Shown here one piece after another: positions 1 through 5,350 of a DNA stretch of 9,038 bases (position 1 is the first letter of the stretch; the number at the start of each line of letters is the position of its first letter). The stretch comes from Niveispirillum sp. (lineage in GTDB: Bacteria > Pseudomonadota > Alphaproteobacteria > Azospirillales > Azospirillaceae): assembly GCA_016463045.1 (NCBI GenBank), contig JAEMSB010000148.1, positions 1 to 9,038 of the forward strand, in the 5' to 3' direction. Under the pieces are notes generated by a model. That model did no database searches, was not told where the DNA came from, and saw only the letters and a list, made by a program, of their open reading frames with translations. The position numbers were made by a program, and so were the translations under genes.

Positions 1-1
1 G

Positions 2-400
2 GTCACGGTCTGGCATCGGGCCGAAAGTTTCGACCCGGCGCAGGCAGCGGTCAGTACCTGGATTTTCGCCATCGCCCGCAACCGGCGCATCGACCGGCTG
101 CGACGCGATAGGCGGCCAACCATCGACCCCAACGACCCGGCCCTGGTGCCGGACGAGGCGGATGGATCGATGGAAACCATGCTGGTGGAAGAAAGGGCGG
201 CGGAACTTCACCGGGCAATCCGGGAGTTGCCGCCCGAACAAGCGGATTTGTTGAGGATGGCCTATTTCGAGGATAAGGCGCACAGCGCCATCGCCGCTGA
301 ACGGCAACTGCCCCTGGGCACCGTGAAATCACGGCTGCGTCTGGCGGTGGCCCGTCTGCGCAAGCTGATGGCCGGCAGCCTGGAAGGGGAAACGGCATGA
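2..400 (+). CDS. rpoE: ECF sigma factor (ECF11/RpoE-like), 5' end outside the window
   Basis: This is the C-terminal 132 residues of an extracytoplasmic-function sigma factor; the frame is open to the left edge, so the start and roughly the first 40-50 residues are missing. Residues 1-35 of the visible part are the end of region 2, with the typical VWHRAESFDP and STWIFAIARNRRIDRLRR segments that bind core polymerase and the -10 element. After a short acidic linker, residues about 62-125 form region 4, including a helix-turn-helix (HSAIAAERQLPLGTVKSRL) that reads the -35 element. The internal ATG at 146 would remove region 2 and is not the start. The stop overlaps the next ATG by 4 nt (ATGA), so sigma and anti-sigma are translationally coupled. 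In Rhodobacter the ECF11 pair RpoE-ChrR answers singlet oxygen. That role is inferred here from the ChrR partner; the gene's own promoter lies outside the window. Confidence 0.92.
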   Translation, partial: VTVWHRAESFDPAQAAVSTWIFAIARNRRIDRLRRDRRPTIDPNDPALVPDEADGSMETMLVEERAAELHRAIRELPPEQADLLRMAYFEDKAHSAIAAERQLPLGTVKSRLRLAVARLRKLMAGSLEGETA

Positions 401-1056
401 CCAACACCCCGCATCACCACCCGGACAGCGACCTGCTTCTGGCCTATGCCGCTGGCACCCTGGCAGAGGCGCCATCCTTGGTCGTTGCCACCCACCTGGC
501 CCTGTGCCCGCACTGCCGGGCGGAAGTGGCGGGGATGGAGGCGATTGGCGGCGCCCTGCTGTCGGCCGATACCGGCATGGCGGTCAGTGATGGCCTTTTG
601 TCCGATGTTCTGTCGCGCCTGGATGGACCGCCACCGGCAGAGGCGCCGCGCCGGCGTCTGGCCACGGTCGGGCCGGCACCCGTGCTGCCGGAACCGCTGC
701 GGTCCTATATTGGCGGCGATATCGACCGTATCCGCTGGCGCCGCACCATCCCCGGCCTGCATGAGGCTGACGTGAAATGTGCCGGCGGGTCGGTGCGGAT
801 GATGCGCATCCGGTCCGGCATGGGCATGCCGCAGCATACTCATCGCGGCGATGAATTCACCCTGGTGCTGGCTGGCGGCTTTTCCGACGATACCGGCCAT
901 TATCTGCGCGGCGATTTCGCGGCGACCGATCCCAGTGTCGATCACCGGCCTGTTGCAGACGATGATGGCGATTGCATCTGCATCGCCTTCACCGATGCGC
1001 CCCTGCGCCTGACGGGCCGTTTCCTGCGCTGGCTGAACCCACTGATGCGGACCTGA
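397..1056 (+). CDS. chrR: ChrR-type zinc anti-sigma factor with cupin sensor domain
   Basis: The 219-residue cytoplasmic protein has two domains. The N-terminal anti-sigma domain (about 1-90) carries a zinc site: a His cluster at 6-8, then H33, C37 and C40 in an HxxxCxxC pattern. The C-terminal domain (about 105-205) is a cupin with H147, H149, E153 and H183. As I recall the Rhodobacter sphaeroides ChrR ligands (H6, H31, C35, C38 and H141, H143, E147, H177), the cupin set is reproduced with a constant shift of six residues, so both metal sites look intact. In that family the N-terminal domain holds the ECF sigma factor inactive, and the cupin is needed for release under singlet oxygen or organic hydroperoxide. 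The start overlaps the sigma stop by 4 nt. The gene is followed by a convergent hairpin. Sensing of singlet oxygen is inferred from family membership. Confidence 0.93.
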   Translation: MTNTPHHHPDSDLLLAYAAGTLAEAPSLVVATHLALCPHCRAEVAGMEAIGGALLSADTGMAVSDGLLSDVLSRLDGPPPAEAPRRRLATVGPAPVLPEPLRSYIGGDIDRIRWRRTIPGLHEADVKCAGGSVRMMRIRSGMGMPQHTHRGDEFTLVLAGGFSDDTGHYLRGDFAATDPSVDHRPVADDDGDCICIAFTDAPLRLTGRFLRWLNPLMRT

Positions 1057-1074
1057 ACAGGGGCTGCAGGAGGC

Positions 1075-1095
1075 GACATCAGTAACCCTGATGTC
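1075..1095. terminator. Bidirectional hairpin between convergent chrR and Nudix gene
   Basis: A perfect 8-bp stem, GACATCAG/CTGATGTC, encloses a 5-nt loop (TAACC). It sits in the 42 bp between the stop of chrR (1056) and the stop of the opposing Nudix gene (1099). On the + strand it is followed by CCCTTTACTT, a weak T-rich tail; on the - strand the tail is not T-rich. Its position between two converging genes supports a shared terminator. Confidence 0.65.
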
Positions 1096-1098
1096 CCT

Positions 1099-1965
1099 TT
1101 ACTTCCTCAACCCCCGGCACAACGCCAGATACTCCGGGTGGTCGGGCGTCAGCCAGCCATGGCGGATCAGGAAATCGATCACCGTCAAGTTGACGTTGAA
1201 TTTCCAGTCATCGCTGTCGCGCACGCTTTGCGCCACGCGGGCAATGGGCCATAGCTCAAACCGCTCCACCTCGCCATCGGTGTTGCGAGGCACGAAGTCG
1301 GGCGGCAGTTCCAGATCATACAGAAACAGGACATCAGGCTTCAGCCCCTTGTCCTGTTCCATCAGATAGGTGATGGCCCCTACCGGAACCGCGCGCAGCG
1401 CCTGTTCCGCCGAAAGCCCTGCCTCTTCCCAGGCTTCCTTGACCAGATTGTCGGACAGGCTCAACCCCGCCGGCTGCCCGCCTGCCACCAGATTATCGTA
1501 CTGGCCCGGTGCCACGCCCCGGTCCATGGCGCGCTTGCCCACCCACAGGTGGATGCCATCCGGCTTGCGCACGAAGCCGTTGACGTGCAGGCCATAGGCC
1601 GTGACCCCGAAGAACGGGATGGCCGCGCGGTCCAGCTCCATCAGGGCGGGATGGCCCCAGCCACCGGAGACTGTGTACATTTCCCGGCGAAGTTTCGGGA
1701 TGGTCCCTTCCGCAACCAGCCGGTCCAGAGCGGCGGCTACCGCCCGCGTGCGCGACGCCGCATCGGTCAGGCCGGGATGCAGGCTGATCCCGCCTTCATC
1801 GGGGATGAAGGGCAGGCCCAGGCCCAGCAGCCGTTCCATGAAGCCAAGCCGCACCTGCCCCACCGTGACACCAGCGATGGAGAAGGGCCGGAAGCCCGAC
1901 AGGTCGTGGCGGTTGCAGGCCCGGATATGGCGCAGGAAGCCTTGTGTCAGGGCAGGATCAACCAT
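1099..1965 (-). CDS. DUF4743-type Nudix hydrolase (thiamine-diphosphate-analogue type)
   Basis: This 288-residue protein has the two-part form of the DUF4743 family: an N-terminal domain (about 1-110) and a C-terminal Nudix fold (about 115-255). The Nudix box runs from G162 to L184, with the catalytic core K176-E177 and E180-E181 in KEAWEEAGL. The first Glu of the canonical GX5E pattern is Leu168 here, and Lys replaces Arg; I recall this variant box (GGQPAGLS...KEA.EEA) as normal for the family. Other family marks are YGLHVNGFV (124-132), PGQYDNLVAGG (153-163) and a conserved tail FNVNLTVIDFLIRHGWL. The yeast homologue YJR142W and plant NUDT20/24 hydrolyse oxidised or oxo forms of thiamine diphosphate; YJR142W was also reported on 8-oxo-dGTP. 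Removal of toxic thiamine diphosphate analogues is therefore the likely reaction, but it is inferred. The start ATG shares one base with the stop of the upstream MFS gene (TGATG), so translation is probably coupled. Confidence 0.88.
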   Translation of the reverse strand: MVDPALTQGFLRHIRACNRHDLSGFRPFSIAGVTVGQVRLGFMERLLGLGLPFIPDEGGISLHPGLTDAASRTRAVAAALDRLVAEGTIPKLRREMYTVSGGWGHPALMELDRAAIPFFGVTAYGLHVNGFVRKPDGIHLWVGKRAMDRGVAPGQYDNLVAGGQPAGLSLSDNLVKEAWEEAGLSAEQALRAVPVGAITYLMEQDKGLKPDVLFLYDLELPPDFVPRNTDGEVERFELWPIARVAQSVRDSDDWKFNVNLTVIDFLIRHGWLTPDHPEYLALCRGLRK

Positions 1966-3215
1966 CAGGCGGCCTCCGTCACCGGGTCAGCGTGTTTGGG
2001 GGCCGGCACCCGCCGCATGGCCCAGGCGGCGACCAGCCCGGCCAGGGCCAGCATGGCGGCCCCGAAATAGAAGGGCATGCCGGGGATGGGGATCGCGGCC
2101 CCCTCCGCCGTGAAATGTTCGAACAGTTCGGCCCCGATCAGGGGGGCCAGGATGAAGGTCAGGCTCTGCATGCTGGCAAAGGCCCCCTGGACAGAACCCT
2201 GTTCATCGGCCCCCACGCTGCGCGCCACGATGCTCTGGATCGCCGGCGAACTGATCCCGCTCATCGAATGGACGGGGATGAAGGCGGCGAAGGCCGTGGC
2301 GCTGCTGGCTGCGCCATAGCCTGCATAGGCCGTCGCCTCCAGCCCGATGCCCAGCAGGGCTGTGCGTGGTTCGCCCAGCTTTTTCACGATCCGGTCGATC
2401 AGCACGCCCTGCACCAGCACCGTGGTCAGGCCCACGGCGGCGAGCGACAGGCCGTTATCCAGCTCGCTCCACCCGAAACGCTTGGTCGTGTACAGCACCC
2501 AAACCATCTGCATCACGCCCATGGCCAGCACCATGCAGGTGCGGCTGGCGGCCAGGCCCAGGACGGCGGGATGCATGGCCAGCGCCCGCAGCGATCCGAC
2601 GGGATTGGCGCGGGCAAGGCTGAAGGCGCGGCGGTTGGCGGGGGCCAGCGACTCGGGCAGGACCAGCAATCCGTATAGGAAGTTCAGACCCGCCAGACCG
2701 GCCGCCACCATGAAGGGCAGATGCAGGTTGACCTCTGCCAATATGCCGCCCAGTGCCGGGCCCGTGATGAAGCCGACGCCAAAGGCCGCGCCCATCATGC
2801 CGAAATTCTTGGCCCGGTCCTGCGGCCCGCTGATATCGGCGATATAGGCATTGGCCGCCGTCACATTGGCCGCCGTCAAACCCGCCACCATCCGTCCCAC
2901 CAGCAGCCAGACCAGACCGGGCGCAAACGCCATGAACAGCTGATCAATCGCCATGCCCGCGATGGAGGCCAGGATCACCTTGCGCCGCCCGAACCGGTCC
3001 GACAGCGCCCCCAGCACAGGGGCGAACAGAAACTGCATGATGGAAAAGGCGGCGATCATCGCCCCCATCCACCAAGCCGCCGACGCCTCGCTGACCGCGA
3101 ACTGACGGATCAGCGATGGAAAGACCGGGATCGTCAGGCTGAAGGTCAACACGTCCAGAAGGACGGTGATCATGATGAAGGGGATGCCAGCCTGGCGGGG
3201 GGAGGATCGGGACAT
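1965..3215 (-). CDS. MFS drug/H+ antiporter, TetA-like subfamily
   Basis: This 416-residue inner-membrane protein has about 12 hydrophobic segments, the usual size for a 12-TM major facilitator. Motif A (GALSDRFGRRKV, 69-80) lies between TM2 and TM3. Motif B (R108 in VGRMVAGLTAAN) is in TM4. The antiporter motif C (GVGFITGPALGG, 146-157) is in TM5. D21 in TM1 and D91 in TM3 sit where TetA proteins carry their functional acidic residues, and the stretch AYIADISGPQDRAKNFG (123-139) closely follows TetA. The family exports drugs in exchange for protons, but the substrate cannot be read from sequence; tetracycline is only one possibility. The ATG at 3215 is preceded by GGAAGAG, 3 nt upstream. No divergent TetR gene lies next to it, unlike classical tet operons. 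It is co-transcribed with the Nudix gene (one-base overlap), which suggests a shared detoxification role. Confidence 0.9.
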   Translation of the reverse strand: MSRSSPRQAGIPFIMITVLLDVLTFSLTIPVFPSLIRQFAVSEASAAWWMGAMIAAFSIMQFLFAPVLGALSDRFGRRKVILASIAGMAIDQLFMAFAPGLVWLLVGRMVAGLTAANVTAANAYIADISGPQDRAKNFGMMGAAFGVGFITGPALGGILAEVNLHLPFMVAAGLAGLNFLYGLLVLPESLAPANRRAFSLARANPVGSLRALAMHPAVLGLAASRTCMVLAMGVMQMVWVLYTTKRFGWSELDNGLSLAAVGLTTVLVQGVLIDRIVKKLGEPRTALLGIGLEATAYAGYGAASSATAFAAFIPVHSMSGISSPAIQSIVARSVGADEQGSVQGAFASMQSLTFILAPLIGAELFEHFTAEGAAIPIPGMPFYFGAAMLALAGLVAAWAMRRVPAPKHADPVTEAA

Positions 3216-3240
3216 ATGCTCTTCCGGCTGCGGTGCCGTG

Positions 3241-3274
3241 GCGTCTCATATCAGAAACAGACGCGCGACACCAA
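3241..3274 (-). promoter_or_regulatory. Candidate promoter and operator of the MFS-Nudix operon
   Basis: Reading leftward, TTGGTG (3274-3269) and TATGAG (3250-3245) are spaced by 18 nt and could be the -35 and -10 boxes. Their matches to the housekeeping consensus are moderate (3/6 and 4/6). A perfect dyad GCGTCT-N12-AGACGC (3241-3264) overlaps the -10 and fills most of the spacer, where a repressor or MerR-type activator could bind. The start codon is 29 nt downstream of the -10. This is a by-eye assignment. Confidence 0.35.
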
Positions 3275-3301
3275 TCTACCGAGGGCCTGACCCTCGGTAG
3301 A
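3275..3301. promoter_or_regulatory. Perfect 11-bp-arm inverted repeat abutting the MFS promoter
   Basis: The arms TCTACCGAGGG and CCCTCGGTAGA are perfect complements around a 5-nt centre (CCTGA). The repeat ends directly beside the proposed -35 of the MFS gene and lies 146 bp upstream of the HIG1 start. There is no T-run on either side, so a simple terminator is unlikely. It could be an operator, or a stem-loop in a + strand leader RNA. Confidence 0.5.
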
Positions 3302-3324
3302 GAATAGGCAGGCGACCGCCAGCC

Positions 3325-3366
3325 CGGCACCGCGTGGTGCCGTAAGCCAAGGGGGCGGACGCGCCC
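3325..3366. repeat. Two further short stem-loops in the MFS/HIG1 intergenic region
   Basis: CGGCACC-GCGT-GGTGCCG (3325-3342) is a perfect 7-bp stem with a 4-nt loop, and GGGCG-GACG-CGCCC (3353-3366) is a perfect 5-bp stem with a 4-nt loop. Together with the 3275-3301 repeat they make three hairpins within 92 bp. No B12-box or other riboswitch core that I know is visible. Confidence 0.4.
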
Positions 3367-3380
3367 GCCCGGCGTTTGAG

Positions 3381-3400
3381 GGAACATTGATAGAAGTTCC
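3381..3400. promoter_or_regulatory. GGAAC-N10-GTTCC dyad upstream of the HIG1 gene
   Basis: Perfect 5-bp arms are separated by an AT-rich 10-bp spacer containing TTGATAG. The site lies 46 bp before the HIG1 ATG, in the region where the promoter should be, but no convincing -35/-10 pair was found around it. It may be an operator; the short arms make chance occurrence possible. Confidence 0.25.
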
Positions 3401-3446
3401 GCATTGCCCCTGGGCGGCGGGACCATCCCGCGCTATATGGTGGGGC

Positions 3447-3638
3447 ATGAGCGGTTTCATGATCTTCCTCATGGTTCTGGCCATGATCGCCACGCTGGCT
3501 GTGCTGGTGATCGGGCTGTTTGCCATGGCACGCGGCGGCGAATTCAACGCCAAATACGGCAACAAGCTGATGTGGTGGCGCATCCGGCTGCAGGTGGCGG
3601 CTGTCGTGCTGTTCGCCCTGGCCTTCATGGCCTCCTGA
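3447..3638 (+). CDS. HIG1-domain twin-transmembrane protein (63 aa)
   Basis: This small inner-membrane protein has two hydrophobic segments (about 4-27 and 48-62) joined by a loop, MARGGEFNAKYGNKLMWWRIRLQ (27-49), which is the hallmark of bacterial HIG1-domain proteins. The mitochondrial relatives (Rcf1/HIGD) bind cytochrome c oxidase and respiratory supercomplexes, so a role with the respiratory chain is likely but inferred. R45 and Q49 fit the end of the family's QRRQ-type motif, while W43 stands where a basic residue is common. I chose ATG 3447, preceded by GGTGGGG. A TTG at 3387 would add 20 non-hydrophobic, family-atypical residues. The stop is 26 nt from the adenosyltransferase start, so the two are probably one operon. 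Confidence 0.82.
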   Translation: MSGFMIFLMVLAMIATLAVLVIGLFAMARGGEFNAKYGNKLMWWRIRLQVAAVVLFALAFMAS

Positions 3639-3664
3639 CCCCATCCCAGACAGCAGGTAGCGCC

Positions 3665-4267
3665 ATGGTCCGCCTGACCCGCATCTATACCCGTGGCGGC
3701 GACAAGGGACAGACGTCGCTGGGCGATGGTTCCCGCGTGCCCAAACATGCGCTGCGTGTCGCCGCCTATGGCACCGTGGACGAGGCGAATGCCATCTTGG
3801 GGCTGGCGCGCCTGCATACGGGGGCAGTCAAGGATGACCCGATCCTGGCCGATGCCGATGCCATGCTGGGCCGTATCCAGAACGACCTGTTCGATCTGGG
3901 CGCCGATCTCTGCACGCCGGAGATGGAGAACCCGCCCTATCCGCCGCTCCGCATCGTCGATATCCAGGTCGACCGGCTGGAGGCGGAGATTGACCGCATG
4001 AACGCCGAGCTGGCGCCGCTGAACAGCTTCATCCTGCCCGGTGGCCGCCCCGCCGCCGCCTACCTGCATCAGGCGCGCACCGTGGCGCGGCGGGCGGAGC
4101 GGGAAATGACCGAACTGGCCCTGACCGAGAATGTCGGCGCACCGGCCCTGAAATATATCAACCGCCTGTCGGATCATCTGTTTGTTCTTGGCCGTTGGGT
4201 CAATGACAAGGGGGCCGCCGACGTGTTGTGGGTGCCGGGCCTGACGCGTGGGCAAACGCCGGGCTGA
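3665..4267 (+). CDS. pduO: ATP:cob(I)alamin adenosyltransferase, PduO type
   Basis: This 200-residue cytoplasmic enzyme transfers the adenosyl group of ATP to cob(I)alamin, making the coenzyme B12 used by methylmalonyl-CoA mutase and related enzymes. The N-terminal ATP-binding segment TRGGDKGQTSLGDG (9-22) is intact. Downstream are AYGTVDEANA (34-43), NDLFDLGADL (73-82), FILPGG (122-127), the active-site helix ARTVARRAERE (137-147) with the conserved Arg/Glu pattern, and NRLSDHLFVLGRWVN (166-180). Length is typical of stand-alone PduO/MMAB proteins. AGGTAG lies 5 nt before the ATG and sets the start. In many alphaproteobacteria I recall this gene between a HIG1 gene and etfBA, as here. The link makes sense for propionyl-CoA and branched-chain amino acid catabolism. 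Confidence 0.95.
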   Translation: MVRLTRIYTRGGDKGQTSLGDGSRVPKHALRVAAYGTVDEANAILGLARLHTGAVKDDPILADADAMLGRIQNDLFDLGADLCTPEMENPPYPPLRIVDIQVDRLEAEIDRMNAELAPLNSFILPGGRPAAAYLHQARTVARRAEREMTELALTENVGAPALKYINRLSDHLFVLGRWVNDKGAADVLWVPGLTRGQTPG

Positions 4268-4316
4268 ATGCCCTGAACCTGCACAAAACCCCCTTGAAAT
4301 CCGCCGCGCGGCTGGT

Positions 4317-4342
4317 ATCTTCCCATTACGTAAAGGGAAGAT
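4317..4342. promoter_or_regulatory. 26-bp imperfect palindrome centred on TTACGTAA
   Basis: ATCTTCCC and GGGAAGAT flank the self-complementary core TTACGTAA, with one A/A mismatch pair on each side of the core. It begins 50 bp after the adenosyltransferase stop. As RNA it would be an 8-bp stem with a 10-nt loop, but no T-run follows, so an operator is at least as likely as a terminator. The ACGT core recurs in the inverted repeat further downstream. Confidence 0.45.
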
Positions 4343-4343
4343 G

Positions 4344-4370
4344 ATTGGCCGGTCATTGGTGTGTTATTGG
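4344..4370 (+). repeat. Three ATTGG direct repeats at exact 11-bp spacing
   Basis: ATTGG occurs at 4344, 4355 and 4366, each start 11 bp after the last, about one helical turn, so all copies face the same side of the DNA. The stretch lies between the palindrome at 4317-4342 and the inverted repeat at 4368-4397, overlapping the latter by 3 bp. It may be a cooperative protein-binding site; chance is possible for a 5-bp unit. Confidence 0.35.
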
Positions 4371-4397
4371 TAACGAAATTACGTTTTTACGTTACCA
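4368..4397. promoter_or_regulatory. 30-bp inverted repeat, candidate operator of etfBA
   Basis: The arms TGGTAACGAAA (4368-4378) and TTACGTTACCA (4387-4397) are inverted repeats with one mismatch in 11 bp; the outer 8 bp pair perfectly. The 8-bp spacer TTACGTTT holds another ACGT. The site ends 11 bp before the TTGACA of the candidate etfBA promoter. ACGT-containing, AT-rich dyads are known to me as targets of acyl-CoA/branched-chain catabolism regulators such as LiuR in other proteobacteria. The assignment to any regulator is inference. Confidence 0.45.
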
Positions 4398-4408
4398 GGC
4401 GCACACTA

Positions 4409-4438
4409 TTGACATGTGCGGCGCAGCAATCCTAAGGT
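4409..4438 (+). promoter_or_regulatory. Candidate sigma-70 promoter of etfBA
   Basis: A perfect -35 TTGACA (4409-4414) is followed after 18 nt by TAAGGT (4433-4438), a weak -10 with 3/6 matches. The transcript would have a leader of about 125 nt before the etfB start. The rest of the leader, 4439-4560, shows only a short GATTG-CC-CAATC dyad and no other structure that I can support. Confidence 0.4.
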
Positions 4439-4572
4439 CCGCCGCGATTGACGGGGCTGGACGGCAGGCGTTGATTGCCCAATCTTAAGGCCCAGGTTCG
4501 AATGAATGGCTGAATGCCAGGGTGAACAGGCGGGGACCATCCACCGCCGGCTATCATGCGAGGGGATCGCCA

Positions 4573-5322
4573 ATGAAAGTCCTAGTCGCCGTTAAGCGTG
4601 TCGTTGACTACAACGTCAAGATCCGCGTTAAGCCCGACGGAAGCGGTGTCGAGCTTGCGAATGTGAAGATGTCGATGAACCCGTTTGACGAGATCGCGGT
4701 TGAAGAAGCCGTGCGGTTGAAGGAAGCGGGCAAGGCGACGGAGATCGTGGTCGTGTCGATCGGCCCTGCGGGCGCGCAGGAGACGATCCGCACCGCGCTG
4801 GCCATGGGTGGCGACCGCGGCGTTCTGGTGCAGACCGATGCCGAGGTGCAGCCGCTGGCGGTGGCCAAGCTGCTGCGGGCTGTGGTCGCCAAGGAAGCGC
4901 CGGATCTGGTGATCCTGGGCAAGCAGGCCATTGATGATGACAGCAACCAGACGGGCCAGGCGCTGGCAGCATTGCTTGGCTGGGGTCAGGGGACGTTTGC
5001 GTCCAAGGTTGTGCCGGGCGATGGCGCGGTTGCCGTGACGCGCGAGATTGATGGCGGTCTGGAGACGGTGTCGCTGAAGCTGCCGGCGGTGGTGACCACC
5101 GACCTGCGCCTGAACGAGCCGCGCTATGCCTCGCTGCCCAACATCATGAAGGCCAAGAAGAAGCCGATCGAGACGGTGGCCCCGGATGCGCTGGGCGTGG
5201 ACATCACCCCGCGCCTGACCACGCTGAAGGTGACGGAACCAGCCAAGCGCAAGGGCGGCGTCAAGGTCGCGAGCGTGGCCGAGCTTGTCGCCAAGCTGCG
5301 CGACGAAGCCCGCGTCATCTGA
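4573..5322 (+). CDS. etfB: Electron transfer flavoprotein beta subunit
   Basis: The 249-residue protein pairs with EtfA to form the soluble FAD/AMP heterodimer that takes electrons from acyl-CoA dehydrogenases and passes them to ETF:ubiquinone oxidoreductase. The beta-subunit pattern is complete: MKVLVAVKRVVDYNVKIRV at the N-terminus, MNPFDEIAVEEA (35-46), LGKQAIDDDSNQTGQ (115-129, AMP/FAD contact region) and the signature from REIDGG to LPAVVTTDLRLNEPRY (157-185). The recognition-loop segment SLPNIMKAKKKPIE (187-200) has L188 in the place of the Leu that docks into dehydrogenases in the human protein. GAGGGGA, 5 nt before ATG 4573, sets the start; the GTG at 4522 would add 17 unrelated residues. 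The etfA start is 28 nt downstream, so the two form an operon. Confidence 0.97.
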   Translation: MKVLVAVKRVVDYNVKIRVKPDGSGVELANVKMSMNPFDEIAVEEAVRLKEAGKATEIVVVSIGPAGAQETIRTALAMGGDRGVLVQTDAEVQPLAVAKLLRAVVAKEAPDLVILGKQAIDDDSNQTGQALAALLGWGQGTFASKVVPGDGAVAVTREIDGGLETVSLKLPAVVTTDLRLNEPRYASLPNIMKAKKKPIETVAPDALGVDITPRLTTLKVTEPAKRKGGVKVASVAELVAKLRDEARVI

Positions 5323-5350
5323 TCCGCAACGCATTCCAAGGATACGCAAC

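Noticed and set aside
3216..3446. Cobalamin riboswitch upstream of the PduO-type adenosyltransferase operon
   Set aside because: Several hairpins exist, but the B12-box and the conserved core segments were not found on either strand.
3387..3446. TTG start extending the HIG1 protein by 20 residues
   Set aside because: The extension is polar, Trp/Pro-rich and unlike the family, and it covers the GGAAC-N10-GTTCC dyad and likely promoter region.
5321..5350. TGATCC at the end of etfB as an ECF11 -35 element driving etfA
   Set aside because: It overlaps the etfB stop codon, no fitting -10 lies at the right distance, and etfA already has a coupled position and its own ribosome-binding site.
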